From positions 1 to 47,151 of the forward strand of contig JAKABO010000017.1 in assembly GCA_021796835.1 (NCBI GenBank): a stretch of DNA of 47,151 nt, read 5' to 3'. Below are positions 1-9,133 of the stretch, in pieces (the stretch's first letter is position 1; each line of letters begins with the position of its first letter). A program made the translations under genes and the position numbers. Under the pieces are notes generated by a model. That model saw only the letters and a list, made by a program, of their open reading frames with translations, was not told where the DNA came from and searched no databases. This DNA comes from Pseudomonadota bacterium (GTDB lineage: Bacteria > Pseudomonadota > Gammaproteobacteria > Burkholderiales > Ferrovaceae).

Positions 1-3000
1 CCGTCAATGCCTTTTCTCCGCCGGACAGAAGGTACAGGCTGGAATTTTTTTTGCCTGGGGGCTGGGCCATGAGTTGCACGCCGGCTTCCAGGAGATCCTC
101 TCCCAACCACTGGAGAGAAGCCCGACCCCCTTCAAAAAGTTCCTGAAACAAAATAGAAAACTTCTCATCCACCTGATGTACCGTTGCGCCGAGCTGGGTT
201 CGTATTTCCCGGTCGATGGCATTCAACGCCTGCTCCAGGGTCCGTACGGCTTCTTCCAGATCGGCCAACTGGTCCGCCAGCCATGCGTGGCGCTGTCGCA
301 GTGCCCCCAGTTCTTCCAGAGCAGCCAGATTGACCGCCCCCAGAGCATCCATCGCCGCCGCCAGCTGATTCATGATCGGGTCCTGCCCTTCGGCGTGCCC
401 GGTCGATGTCCACCAATGATCGAGACTTTCGAGCACCAGAGGATCCTCTTCCGCCAGGGAGTCCCGGGCTTGCTCCCCACGCAGGCGCGCCTCCTGGGTT
501 TTGAGACGGAGATTTTCCAGGGCCTGGCGCACGGGTTCCTGGGCTTGCACCCCTTGCAGAAGCCGCGCCTCCTGCTGATGCAATCGTTCCTCCAGAATAT
601 CCATCTCCCCCTGCTGCTGTTCCAGTTGGGCCGCACAGATCCGTTGCCCCTGCAGCGCCTGTTCCAAATTCGCTGCCGCAGTCGCCTCGTCCAGCCCCTG
701 TAATTGTGTTTGCAGATTTTCCAGATCGGCACGGTGACACGCCATGCGTTGCTGTCGTTCGTTCTGCGCCACACGGAGGTGACTCAATTTTTCTGCAGCG
801 CTGCGCTGGGCAAAACGGGCCTCCTGGCACGCCGATTCCAGAATTTGCCATTCCTTCTGGCCCTGCTCCCATGACTCTTCCTCCCGGAGGCATTGGACGC
901 GTGCCGCCTCCGTCACGGCGCAGGCATTCTCCCGTGCCACACCGAGCAACTCGAGGCGGGCCATGCCCGCCGACCTGCCCTGGATTTCCAACGCTTCCGC
1001 CGAGGCCAGTGCCTCAGCCTCCTTTTCCAGGCGCAGCCATTCCTGTCGAATCCGTTCCTGCTCGGCGCGCATCCGTGTCAAAGCCAGGGCCTCCTGATGC
1101 TGTTGCCTGCGCAATTGCTGAAGGTGTCTTTCCAGTTCCAGAGCATGGGCAGCCACCTCCTCCCGCCCCGCCTCCTGAACCGCCAGGTGCCGGCGAGCCT
1201 CTTCCTCCGCTTTTCGAGTTGCGGGCGATTCTGCCGATAGCCGCCTGATTTCGCGCGCACGGGCCAAAGTCCCGGAGTGCCCTTCCTCCATCCCCCACAA
1301 GGTGAGGGAACGGGCGTCCCGCTGGTGCCCCTCCGGCGTCACCAGACGCAGGTCTGGCCCCCATTCCCCAGCCCAGGCAAGCATACGTTCCAGATCCGTG
1401 CAGGCATACCAGCCGTGCAACCAGTGCTTCACGACCTCGAGAACGGCCGGATCCTCGCTGTGCACCTGATGGGACAACGGGATCAAATCCGGTACGTTCC
1501 TTTCCACAAATCTCGTGGAAGGAATCTCGTAATAGAAGGTGCAGGCTTGCCGCGGCTGAGCTGCCATTTCAGCCCAGGTCGGCAGATGAGCGCAGTACAG
1601 CGCCTGCAGGCGCGCCCCCAGCAGGAACTCCACCACCTTCTCCCAGCGCGGTTCCACCTGACAGCGTTGCCAGAAGCGCTCGACTCCCGTGTCCTCCGGA
1701 ACGAAAACGCCCTGCTCGCTCTCCTCACTCTGGTTCTGCAAACCCAGCAAGGTGTTTTCCATCACCCGGCGCCGGGCCGTACATTCGGCCAGGAATTCCC
1801 GCCGGTTCTCCACCTGCGCACGACACCAGGCCAGACGGAGGCGCGCCGACCCTTCGGAGGCCTCCAGAATACTCAGGGAGACGGTGTGAGCGCGGGCACG
1901 GGCTTCTGCTTCGACGACCACCTCGGCATCGGGCAGACACAGGCCCGACCGTTCTTCCGCCAGTCGCCGACGACGCGCCCGCAACTGTTCCAGGGCACGG
2001 TCCCTGGATTCCTGTTCCGCATGCTGCCGGTTCCACTGGCGTTCCCTCTCGTGTTCGGCCTGTCGCGCCTGTTCCAGCCTCTGGCGCGACCCCGTCAAAG
2101 CCCGGCGGGCCTGCTCGTACGCGTCCTGCCCTGCCCGACTTTGTTCCTCTCGAACCCGGGCCTCCTGGTGCAAGGCTTCCTGTTGTTCTTCCATCTCTTT
2201 CAATGTACGCTGATCTTTTTCCCATTGTTGGTGCTCGGTCTCCCACTGTGCGTGCAGGCGCTGACTGTCCCGCTCCATCCGTTGGCGCTCCTGACTCTGG
2301 CCGCGCACCGCCGACTCGGCCTCGAGCAGCGCATGATTCGCCTGATAGAGGGCACCTTGGGCCTGGCGCACCATTTCCTGCTGGGCACGCCAGTGAAGGC
2401 GCGTCGCTTCGACCAGGGATTCGTGCCCTTCCTGGGTCAGACGCATCTGTCCCAGTTCCCCGGTCAGTCGGGCGCATTCCCGTTCCCCACGATCCTGCTC
2501 CGTCTGTGCCGTTTTCCATCGACCATAGTACCAACGCGCTTCAGCCTCCCGGTGCCGGGCACGCAACATTTTCCAGTGCTCGGCCCGCTCGGCCTGTTTC
2601 TGCACCTTTTCGATCTGGCGGTTCAACTCCTGCAACATGTCCCGAACCCGTTCCAGATTGGGACGGGCCTCGGTCAGGCGCTGCAGGGTTTCGCGACGGC
2701 GCTCACGATAACGGGAAATGCCGGCCACTTCTTCCAAAAAAACCCGAATCTCCTCGGGTCGAGCCTCGATGATGCGCGTGATCATGCCCTGCTCTATGAT
2801 GGCATAGGCTCGAGGCCCCAGCCCCGTCCCCAGAAAAATGTCCTGGACATCACGCCGACGCACCGCAGTCTCATTGATCGTGTAACGGGACACCCCGTTG
2901 CGGGTCATCACCCGTTTGACGGAAATCTCCGCATAAGAAGACCAGAGACCCGGAGCCCGCCCCGAAGAATTGTCAAAAACCAGTTCGACACTGGCTCGCC

Positions 3001-3226
3001 CCTGGGGTTTGCGTTGGGCGGTCCCCCCAAAAATGACATCCTGCAGGGATTCCCCGCGCAACTGTCGGGCCTGGGATTCCCCCAGTACCCAGCGCACCGC
3101 ATCGATTACGTTGGACTTGCCACACCCATTGGGTCCCACGATGCCCACCCGTTGCCCGGGGATCGGGATATGAACCGCATCGGCAAAGGATTTGAAACCC
3201 GCCAGTTTAATGTGTTTGAGATGCAC
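1..3226 (-). CDS. smc: Chromosome segregation protein Smc (partial, C-terminus outside window)
   Basis: ATPase of the bacterial condensin; dimerises through its hinge and binds ScpA/ScpB to compact and segregate the chromosome. 1075 codons are visible. The N-terminus has the SMC opening (KHIKLAGFKSFAD) and a Walker A loop GPNGCGKS at residues 31-38. A long Glu/Arg/Gln-rich coiled coil follows, then a hinge-like globular segment at roughly 505-650, a second coiled coil, and the ABC signature LSGGEKALT at the window edge. Walker B and the last 80 or so residues are cut off. I chose the GTG at 3226 because homologues begin a few residues before KHIKLAGF; an in-frame GTG at 3244 is possible, and neither has a strong Shine-Dalgarno. 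scpA and scpB are about 6 kb away in the same window. The gene is divergent from queF. Confidence 0.96.
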   Translation of the reverse strand, partial: MHLKHIKLAGFKSFADAVHIPIPGQRVGIVGPNGCGKSNVIDAVRWVLGESQARQLRGESLQDVIFGGTAQRKPQGRASVELVFDNSSGRAPGLWSSYAEISVKRVMTRNGVSRYTINETAVRRRDVQDIFLGTGLGPRAYAIIEQGMITRIIEARPEEIRVFLEEVAGISRYRERRRETLQRLTEARPNLERVRDMLQELNRQIEKVQKQAERAEHWKMLRARHREAEARWYYGRWKTAQTEQDRGERECARLTGELGQMRLTQEGHESLVEATRLHWRAQQEMVRQAQGALYQANHALLEAESAVRGQSQERQRMERDSQRLHAQWETEHQQWEKDQRTLKEMEEQQEALHQEARVREEQSRAGQDAYEQARRALTGSRQRLEQARQAEHERERQWNRQHAEQESRDRALEQLRARRRRLAEERSGLCLPDAEVVVEAEARARAHTVSLSILEASEGSARLRLAWCRAQVENRREFLAECTARRRVMENTLLGLQNQSEESEQGVFVPEDTGVERFWQRCQVEPRWEKVVEFLLGARLQALYCAHLPTWAEMAAQPRQACTFYYEIPSTRFVERNVPDLIPLSHQVHSEDPAVLEVVKHWLHGWYACTDLERMLAWAGEWGPDLRLVTPEGHQRDARSLTLWGMEEGHSGTLARAREIRRLSAESPATRKAEEEARRHLAVQEAGREEVAAHALELERHLQQLRRQQHQEALALTRMRAEQERIRQEWLRLEKEAEALASAEALEIQGRSAGMARLELLGVARENACAVTEAARVQCLREEESWEQGQKEWQILESACQEARFAQRSAAEKLSHLRVAQNERQQRMACHRADLENLQTQLQGLDEATAAANLEQALQGQRICAAQLEQQQGEMDILEERLHQQEARLLQGVQAQEPVRQALENLRLKTQEARLRGEQARDSLAEEDPLVLESLDHWWTSTGHAEGQDPIMNQLAAAMDALGAVNLAALEELGALRQRHAWLADQLADLEEAVRTLEQALNAIDREIRTQLGATVHQVDEKFSILFQELFEGGRASLQWLGEDLLEAGVQLMAQPPGKKNSSLYLLSGGEKALT

Positions 3227-3252
3227 TAATGCGCTGCTGTCCACAAAGAAGT

Positions 3253-3270
3253 TAGAATAAGGGGATTCTA
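3253..3270. promoter_or_regulatory. Symmetric divergent promoter candidate between smc and queF
   Basis: A perfect 18-base inverted repeat, TAGAAT-AAGGGG-ATTCTA, lies in the 67-base gap between smc and queF. Each arm read on its own strand is a good -10 hexamer (TAGAAT). The plus-strand one would start transcription near 3265 towards queF, and the minus-strand one near 3258 towards smc. No convincing -35 box is visible on either side. It could instead be a repressor operator. Promoter activity is inferred from sequence only. Confidence 0.4.
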
Positions 3271-3293
3271 CTCCATCCGACAGGATCTCCCCA

Positions 3294-3722
3294 ATGCCCG
3301 CACAACCCAGTCGCACCCTGGAAACCTTCCCGAATCCAAACCCGGAACGGGATTACCTGGTTCATATGGAGTTGCCCGAATTTACCTGTCTGTGCCCCAA
3401 GACAGGGCAACCCGATTTTGCCTGGTTGAGTCTCGACTATGTTCCGGACCAGACCAACGTCGAATTGAAAAGCCTCAAACTGTATCTGTGGTCTTTCCGG
3501 AATGAAGGGGCTTTTCATGAAGCCGTGACGCAACGCATTCTCGATGACCTGGTTGCCGCGACACAACCCCGTTTCCTGCGTCTCTTGAGTCGCTGGAACG
3601 TGCGGGGGGGGATCTTTACCCATGTACTGAGCGAACACCGCCAGGAAGGATGGCAACCTCGTTGCACCTTGCCGCCGGTTCACTTTGCCGGAGCGACACC
3701 ATGGGCACCCCCTCTGGCATGA
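3294..3722 (+). CDS. queF: NADPH-dependent 7-cyano-7-deazaguanine reductase QueF (short type)
   Basis: Reduces preQ0 to preQ1 in queuosine tRNA modification; cytoplasmic. The 142-residue protein matches the single-domain (Bacillus-type) QueF rather than the 282-residue E. coli form. The catalytic cysteine is Cys34 in CPKTGQPDF, with the proton-relay Asp41 seven residues on. The family motif E(S/L)K(S/A)xK(L/Y)Y appears exactly as ELKSLKLY at 57-64, followed by SFRN and FHE (substrate site) and RGGI. The start is ATG 3294, with AGGA about nine bases upstream. Its stop overlaps the dapC start (ATGA, four bases), so it is probably the first gene of the dap operon. No other queuosine gene is in the window. 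The last 20 or so residues are Pro/Ala-rich and unlike the family. Confidence 0.93.
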   Translation: MPAQPSRTLETFPNPNPERDYLVHMELPEFTCLCPKTGQPDFAWLSLDYVPDQTNVELKSLKLYLWSFRNEGAFHEAVTQRILDDLVAATQPRFLRLLSRWNVRGGIFTHVLSEHRQEGWQPRCTLPPVHFAGATPWAPPLA

Positions 3723-4915
3723 ATCCCCGTCTCGACGCCCTTCAGCCCTATCCTTTTGAACGCTGGCGAAGCCTGATCGGAACCCAGTCCCCCTGTCCCG
3801 ACCATACCCCCATTGCGCTGTCCATCGGAGAACCCCGTCATCCCACCCCGCGTTTCATTCAGGAGGCGCTTTGTGCGCACCTGAATGAGTTGGCCCACTA
3901 CCCACAAACCCTGGGTTCCCGGGGATTGCGTGAAGCTCTGGCAAACTGGCTGGAACATCGTTTTCACCTCCCCCCCCTGGATCCGGACACGGAAGTACTG
4001 CCCACGTTGGGCAGTCGTGAAGCCCTGTTTTCGATAACCCAGACCCTGCTCGACCCGGGAGCCGGAGAAAGGGTGGTCTGTCCCAACCCTTTTTACCAGA
4101 TCTACGAAGGGGCCACGCTACTGGCCGGAGGACTCCCCTACTTCGTCAACGCCGACCCCGCTCAGGCATACCACATCGATTACAGCCAGGTTCCCGAAGC
4201 CGTCTGGACTCATACCCGTCTGGTCTTCATCTGCTCTCCCGGCAACCCGACCGGACGCGTCCTGAGCCTGGAAGAATGGGCCCGGTTATTCGCCCTCTCC
4301 GACCGGCACGGATTCACTCTGGTGAGTGACGAATGCTATTCGGAAATCTACCCCCTGGACAGCGCGCCTCCGCTGGGTGGGCTGGAAGCCGCTCAGCGCC
4401 TTGGTCGTTCGGGTTATCCGCGCCTCCTCGTCATGGGTAGCCTGTCCAAGCGTTCCAATGTTCCGGGCTTGCGCTCGGCCTTCGTGGCAGGTGATCGGGA
4501 ATTGCTCAGACGTTTCGTGCTCTACCGCACCTATCATGGCAGCGCCATGAACCCGGCGGTCCAGGCAGCCAGCGCGGCAGCCTGGCGGGATGAGATGCAT
4601 GTTCAGGAAAACCGCCGGCTCTACCAGGCAAAGATGACCCTGTTCTACGACCGTGTTCACCCACACCTTCCCCTGGTACGGCCACAGGCCGGTTTCTACT
4701 ACTGGGTTCAGGTCCCCGGTTCTGACACGGACTTTGCGCGCGCCCTCTATCTGAAACGTAACGTTGCAGTCCTGCCGGGCAGTTATCTGGCACGAACCGT
4801 CCACGGCTTCAACCCCGGAACCGGACAGGTGCGTATTGCCCTGGTGGGCTCCCTTGAAGAAACCGGGGAAGCGATCGAACGGCTGCTCGACTTTCTTGCC
4901 CATTACCCCTCCTGA
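3719..4915 (+). CDS. dapC: Succinyldiaminopimelate transaminase DapC
   Basis: PLP-dependent class I/II aminotransferase that converts N-succinyl-2-amino-6-oxopimelate plus glutamate to N-succinyl-LL-2,6-diaminopimelate in the succinylase lysine/DAP pathway. The N-terminus [16 protein letters not shown] is typical of proteobacterial DapC. The PLP-anchoring Lys244 sits in [13 protein letters not shown], with the Asp of SDECYSEIY upstream. The length of 398 residues is normal. I start at ATG 3719, which overlaps the queF stop as ATGA; ATG 3701, six codons earlier with GGAG seven bases upstream, is a real alternative. The specific call over other family members (such as alanine or tyrosine transaminases) rests mainly on dapD and dapE lying immediately downstream. 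Confidence 0.93.
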   Translation: MNPRLDALQPYPFERWRSLIGTQSPCPDHTPIALSIGEPRHPTPRFIQEALCAHLNELAHYPQTLGSRGLREALANWLEHRFHLPPLDPDTEVLPTLGSREALFSITQTLLDPGAGERVVCPNPFYQIYEGATLLAGGLPYFVNADPAQAYHIDYSQVPEAVWTHTRLVFICSPGNPTGRVLSLEEWARLFALSDRHGFTLVSDECYSEIYPLDSAPPLGGLEAAQRLGRSGYPRLLVMGSLSKRSNVPGLRSAFVAGDRELLRRFVLYRTYHGSAMNPAVQAASAAAWRDEMHVQENRRLYQAKMTLFYDRVHPHLPLVRPQAGFYYWVQVPGSDTDFARALYLKRNVAVLPGSYLARTVHGFNPGTGQVRIALVGSLEETGEAIERLLDFLAHYPS

Positions 4916-4929
4916 GGAGAATTTATCCC

Positions 4930-5754
4930 ATGTGGTCTGATGCACAAACCTTGATTGAACACGCCTTTGAACAACGGGAGCACTGGAGTCCCAGCGCCCC
5001 CCCCGGCGGGCTGCACGAAGCCATTGAACGGGTCATCACGGCCCTGGATCAGGGAATTCTGAGAGTCGCCGAAAAAAAGGAGGGCAACTGGATCACCCAC
5101 CAGTGGATCAAAAAAGCCGTGCTGCTGTCTTTCCGTCTCCAGGCCAACCACCGCATGGATGGAGGATTCACCCAATACTGGGACAAGGTGGACAGCAAGT
5201 TTGCGCACTACGATGATGCGGCCTTCTCCCAGGGCGGCTTTCGGGTGGCCCCGCCCGCCCTGGCCCGGCGCGGCAGTTTCATTGCCCGCAACGTGGTACT
5301 CATGCCTTCCTACGTCAATATCGGCGCCTATGTGGACGAATCCGCCATGGTCGATACCTGGGCGACCGTGGGTTCGTGCGCCCAGATCGGCAAACATGTT
5401 CACCTGTCCGGAGGGGTCGGCATCGGCGGCGTTCTGGAACCGGTCCAGGCCAATCCCACCATCATCGAAGACCATTGCTTCATCGGTGCCCGCTCGGAAA
5501 TCGTGGAAGGAGTCATCGTGGGGGAAGGCTCGGTCATTTCCATGGGTGTCTATATCGGACAGAGCACAAAGATCTATGATCGCGAAACGGGCACCGTCAC
5601 TTATGGGCAAGTTCCGGCCGGTTCGGTGGTCGTGTCTGGCAACCTGCCCTCGGCCGATGGTCGTTACAGTTTGTACTGTGCGGTCATCGTCAAGAAAGTG
5701 GACGCCAGGACCCGTTCCAAAACCAGCATCAATGAACTGTTGCGGGGCGCCTGA
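4930..5754 (+). CDS. dapD: 2,3,4,5-tetrahydropyridine-2,6-dicarboxylate N-succinyltransferase DapD
   Basis: Transfers succinyl from succinyl-CoA to tetrahydrodipicolinate, the step that commits to the succinylase branch of DAP/lysine synthesis. It is a trimeric left-handed beta-helix enzyme. The 274-residue length is the family standard. An alpha-helical N-terminal domain (about 1-100) is followed by hexapeptide repeats (about 105-215), visible as successive isoleucine/valine-glycine turns around [20 protein letters not shown] and [11 protein letters not shown], where the catalytic region lies. A clear SD, GAGGAGA, overlaps the dapC stop. The stop codon abuts the dapE ATG directly, so dapC, dapD and dapE look like one transcript. 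Confidence 0.97.
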   Translation: MWSDAQTLIEHAFEQREHWSPSAPPGGLHEAIERVITALDQGILRVAEKKEGNWITHQWIKKAVLLSFRLQANHRMDGGFTQYWDKVDSKFAHYDDAAFSQGGFRVAPPALARRGSFIARNVVLMPSYVNIGAYVDESAMVDTWATVGSCAQIGKHVHLSGGVGIGGVLEPVQANPTIIEDHCFIGARSEIVEGVIVGEGSVISMGVYIGQSTKIYDRETGTVTYGQVPAGSVVVSGNLPSADGRYSLYCAVIVKKVDARTRSKTSINELLRGA

Positions 5755-6888
5755 ATGACCGACCCCACTCTGGAACTGACGGCGGAACTGATCCGCCGCC
5801 CTTCGGTGACCCCCGAGGATGGCGGATGCCAGGAACTCATTGCCCTGCGTCTGGCCCCGCTGGGTTTCAAGGCCGCCTCTCTGGACCGCGGCGATGTCCG
5901 CAATCTCTGGTTAAGACGAGGAACCGGGGCTCCTCTGGTCGTTCTGGCAGGACATACGGACGTGGTCCCCACGGGCCCCGAATCCGGTTGGCATTCTCTT
6001 CCTTTCCTGCCGACGATACGGGACGGATTTCTGTACGGACGCGGTGCAGCCGACATGAAGGCCTCGCTGGCGGCCTTTGTGACCGCCATCGAAAGCGTTT
6101 TGAGCACTCACCCGGACCTGCCGGGTTCCATCGCCCTGCTCCTCACCTCGGATGAAGAAGGACCGGCACTGGATGGCACCGTACGAGTCGTGGAGTGGCT
6201 CAGGGAAACGGGGCAGATTCCCGACTATTGTCTGGTGGGGGAACCCACTTCCGTGGATCGACTGGGCGATACGGTCAAGAACGGACGCCGCGGATCCCTG
6301 TCCGGCATACTGACCGTGCGGGGCGTACAGGGCCACGTGGCTTATCCCCACCTGGCACGCAATCCCATCCACTTGGCTGCCCCCGCCCTGGCCGACCTGG
6401 CCAGCACGGTATGGGATCAGGCCAATGAAGATTTTCCTGCCACGACGTTTCAGATCTCCAATCTGCAGAGTGGAACCGGTGCGGGAAATGTCATTCCCGG
6501 CGAATTGACGGCCTGGTTCAATTTCCGTTTTTCGACCGCCAGTTCGGCAAGTTCCCTGCAGGAGCGAACGCAGCAGATCCTGCAGCGGCACGGACTGGAA
6601 TTCGACCTGCAATGGTCCCTGGGCGCCCAGCCCTTCCTGACACCCCAAGGCACGCTGGTGGCGGCAGTCCAGGAAGCGGTACAGCACGTCACGGGGTTAT
6701 GCCCCACGCTGTCCACCAGTGGCGGAACCTCGGATGGTCGTTTCCTGGTGACTCTGGGTTCCCAGGTGGTCGAATTGGGGCCCTGCAACGGCACCATCCA
6801 CCAGCGCAACGAATGCATCGCCAGCACCGATCCGGCCCGCCTGTCCGCCATCTACCAACGTTTGCTCCTGAACCTGCTGACCCCATGA
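5755..6888 (+). CDS. dapE: Succinyl-diaminopimelate desuccinylase DapE
   Basis: Dinuclear zinc hydrolase (M20 family) that removes succinate from N-succinyl-LL-DAP to give LL-DAP, which DapF then epimerises to meso-DAP. Ligands fall where expected: His67 and Asp69 in [10 protein letters not shown], Asp100 in GRGAADMK, catalytic Glu134 and ligand Glu135 in TSDEEGPA, and His349 in NGTIHQRNE. The length of 377 residues matches E. coli DapE (375). A lid/dimerisation domain occupies about 180-290. The ATG immediately follows the dapD stop. The stop overlaps prmB as ATGA. Confidence 0.97.
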   Translation: MTDPTLELTAELIRRPSVTPEDGGCQELIALRLAPLGFKAASLDRGDVRNLWLRRGTGAPLVVLAGHTDVVPTGPESGWHSLPFLPTIRDGFLYGRGAADMKASLAAFVTAIESVLSTHPDLPGSIALLLTSDEEGPALDGTVRVVEWLRETGQIPDYCLVGEPTSVDRLGDTVKNGRRGSLSGILTVRGVQGHVAYPHLARNPIHLAAPALADLASTVWDQANEDFPATTFQISNLQSGTGAGNVIPGELTAWFNFRFSTASSASSLQERTQQILQRHGLEFDLQWSLGAQPFLTPQGTLVAAVQEAVQHVTGLCPTLSTSGGTSDGRFLVTLGSQVVELGPCNGTIHQRNECIASTDPARLSAIYQRLLLNLLTP

Positions 6889-7805
6889 ACGCCTTCCCCG
6901 ATTCCCAGGAAATCCTCCCTCTGAACACCGTGCGCGATCTGTGGCGTTGGGGGGTCACGACCCTGCAGCGCAGTGAGGTGTTTTTTGGGCATGGTTATCC
7001 CACGCCTCTGGAAGAGGCAAGGCACCTGCTCCTGTTCAGCCTTTCCCTTCCCAGGGATCAGGACCCCGCCCTTTGGCTCGATGCGCACATCCTGCCCCAC
7101 GAACGGGAAGAATTTCTGGCCCTTCTCAAACGCCGCGTCGAGGAACGCATCCCCGTGCCCTATCTGACCCGCGAAGCCTGGCTCGGCCCACACCGCTTTT
7201 ATTGCGATGAACGGGTCCTGATCCCTCGTTCATTCATCGCGGAAGCGCTGGAAGAGGCGCTGGTTTTCCTGATCGAGGACTTTCATGCCCTGCAACGGGT
7301 GGCAGATGTCTGTACGGGGGGGGGATCTCTGGCCATCCTGCTGGCGCTCCACTGCCCCGAGGCCCGTGTGGACGCCACCGATATTTCTCCGGATGCCCTG
7401 GCGGTGGCCCGTCTCAACTGCGCCGAATACGGGCTTTCAAAACAGATCCACCTGTTTGAAGGAGACCTGCTCGAACCGCTGGAGGAAGGAATTTACGATT
7501 TGATCATTTCCAACCCGCCCTACGTCGACCGGGCCGCCATGGAAAACCTCCCCGCCGAGTACCACCGGGAGCCCGTCACCGCCCTGGCCAGCGGAATCGA
7601 TGGGCTGGATCATGTGCGGCGAATCCTTGCGACAGCCCATCGCCATCTCGGTCCGGAAGGCTGGCTGGTGGTGGAAGTGGGCCATCAGGCCGATGAACTG
7701 GAAGCCGCCTTTCCGCACCTGCCTTTCATCTGGCTCGAACTTTCCGCGGGGAACCGGTTTGTCTTTGCGCTCCCGTACGGGGCCCTGGAGTCCCTGGGGT
7801 CTTAG
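6885..7805 (+). CDS. prmB: Ribosomal protein L3 glutamine N5-methyltransferase PrmB
   Basis: SAM-dependent methyltransferase that modifies a glutamine of ribosomal protein L3 during 50S assembly. It has a helical N-terminal substrate domain (about 1-110) and a Rossmann domain with motif [14 protein letters not shown] and the glutamine-methylating signature ISNPPYVD (NPPY at 210-213). The length is 306 residues. PrmB rather than PrmC (release-factor methylase) is inferred from the N-terminal [15 protein letters not shown] segment and from the linkage to dapE, which is common in betaproteobacteria. The start overlaps the dapE stop as ATGA. Its last 80 bases overlap the converging rluB-like gene. 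Confidence 0.92.
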   Translation: MNAFPDSQEILPLNTVRDLWRWGVTTLQRSEVFFGHGYPTPLEEARHLLLFSLSLPRDQDPALWLDAHILPHEREEFLALLKRRVEERIPVPYLTREAWLGPHRFYCDERVLIPRSFIAEALEEALVFLIEDFHALQRVADVCTGGGSLAILLALHCPEARVDATDISPDALAVARLNCAEYGLSKQIHLFEGDLLEPLEEGIYDLIISNPPYVDRAAMENLPAEYHREPVTALASGIDGLDHVRRILATAHRHLGPEGWLVVEVGHQADELEAAFPHLPFIWLELSAGNRFVFALPYGALESLGS

Positions 7806-8592
7806 AACGCACGGGGGGTCGTCGTCCAGGCACCGTCGTCTTTTCCTGGCTGGGCAGGGTCATCCCCGCCCAGTCCAGAACCTGTTGCACGGCGCGCGCA
7901 TCCAGTTCCTCGAAATGACCCCGCTTGAGCCGGGGAGGCAAACCGATGAGCCCGAAGCGAACGCGCATCAGACGCCCCACCATGCACCCCAATGCAGCAA
8001 ACATACGCCGTACTTCACGGTTTCTTCCTTCCTTCAACACCACTTGATACCAGTGATTGGTCCCTTCCCCCCCCTGATCCCGAATCGCCTCAAAACGGGC
8101 CGGACCATCCTCCAGCAAGATTTCATGACAGGATTGCCGCATTTGCAGGTCGTTCAATTCGCCCACGACACGCACGGCATATTCCCGTTCAATTTCAAAA
8201 CTGGGATGGGTCAGACGATGCGCCAACGCACCGCTGGTAGTGAAAATCAGAAGTCCGCTGGTATTGTAGTCCAGTCGTCCCACACTGACCCATTTCTCCC
8301 CCTTGAGTTTGGGCAGGGTGGCAAACACCGTGGTTCTCCCATCGGGGTCGTCACGACTGACGATTTCCCCTTCAGGCTTGTGGTACAGCAGGATTCGGAC
8401 CTGCGCTTCGGCAAACTTGAGACGCACCGGTCGTCCTCGTACGGTAACCCGATCCCCAGGGCTCACCTGGGCTCCCACCTGGGCCACGCCCCCATTCACC
8501 CGAACCTCTCCGGCTTCGATCAAGGCTTCCATTTCCCGCCGCGAACCGACTCCGGACTGAGCCAATACCTTATGTAAGCGCTGGGCTTCCAT
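7726..8592 (-). CDS. rluB: 23S rRNA pseudouridine synthase, RluB/RluE-type
   Basis: Converts a uridine in 23S rRNA (U2605 for RluB) to pseudouridine. An N-terminal S4 RNA-binding domain (EAQRLHKVLAQSGVGSRREMEALIEAGEV is its first part, residues 2-30) precedes the RsuA-family catalytic domain, with the nucleophile Asp108 in GRLDYNTSGLL. The protein has 288 residues with a basic, Pro/Arg-rich tail. The start is ATG 8592 because GAGGG sits 8-9 bases upstream; an ATG two codons earlier at 8598 is too close to that SD. The 5' end overlaps scpB by 23 bases in another frame, as often seen in scpA-scpB-rluB operons. The 3' 80 bases overlap prmB on the opposite strand. RluB rather than RluE or RsuA is inferred from this context. 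Confidence 0.88.
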   Translation of the reverse strand: MEAQRLHKVLAQSGVGSRREMEALIEAGEVRVNGGVAQVGAQVSPGDRVTVRGRPVRLKFAEAQVRILLYHKPEGEIVSRDDPDGRTTVFATLPKLKGEKWVSVGRLDYNTSGLLIFTTSGALAHRLTHPSFEIEREYAVRVVGELNDLQMRQSCHEILLEDGPARFEAIRDQGGEGTNHWYQVVLKEGRNREVRRMFAALGCMVGRLMRVRFGLIGLPPRLKRGHFEELDARAVQQVLDWAGMTLPSQEKTTVPGRRPPVRSKTPGTPGPRTGAQRQTGSPRKVRAR

Positions 8593-9133
8593 CTTCATTT
8601 CCCTCTGTGAGTCCATCCAGTGCAGGCAGATCGCGCAAAGTGCGCAGCCCGAGGTGATCCAGAAAATTTCGGGTAGTGCCAAACAGCGTAGGGCGTCCCG
8701 GTGTTTCACGCTGGCCCACGGCTTCGATCCATCCGCGTTCTTCCAGTGTTTTGAGTATCGAAGAGGAAACCGTCACGCCACGGATCTCCTCGATGTCGCC
8801 CCGCGTCACGGGCTGGCGCCAGGCAATGATGGCCAGGGTTTCCATGACCGCCCGGGAATAGCGGGGTCCCGGTTCACGCCCGAGACGTTCCAGCCAGGCC
8901 TGCACCCAGGGGGCACTCTGAAAGCGCCAGCCGCTGGCCACCTGGACCAGGCACAGCCCACGCGCGCTCCACTGCGTCTGAAGTTCTCTCAATGCCTGGT
9001 GGATCCTGGGCACGGGAAGTTCAGGTTCGAACAGTTGACGCAACTGGCTGATGCTCAGGGGTTGGGAACTGCATAACAGCGCCGCCTCGAGCACCAGCAG
9101 ACATCGGCCGTCTGCATCCCCCTCGTCATTCAT
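8570..9133 (-). CDS. scpB: Segregation and condensation protein B (ScpB)
   Basis: Winged-helix kleisin-associated subunit of the Smc-ScpA-ScpB condensin, acting on the nucleoid. The 187-residue protein has two winged-helix repeats; the diagnostic block is ETLAIIAWRQPVTRGDIEEIRGV followed by LEERGWIEAVGQRETPGRPTLFGTT (from residue 96 onward). The start is ATG 9133 because it overlaps the scpA stop (ATGA), and because the longer upstream extension of the frame (to 9430) lies entirely within scpA with no family similarity. It precedes rluB in the operon. Confidence 0.94.
   Translation of the reverse strand: MNDEGDADGRCLLVLEAALLCSSQPLSISQLRQLFEPELPVPRIHQALRELQTQWSARGLCLVQVASGWRFQSAPWVQAWLERLGREPGPRYSRAVMETLAIIAWRQPVTRGDIEEIRGVTVSSSILKTLEERGWIEAVGQRETPGRPTLFGTTRNFLDHLGLRTLRDLPALDGLTEGNEDGSPALT

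Noticed and set aside
1277-3229. 650-codon plus-strand open frame
   Set aside because: It lies wholly antisense to smc, has no domain resemblance and a low-complexity Pro/Arg/His-rich content typical of an opposite-strand shadow in GC-rich DNA.
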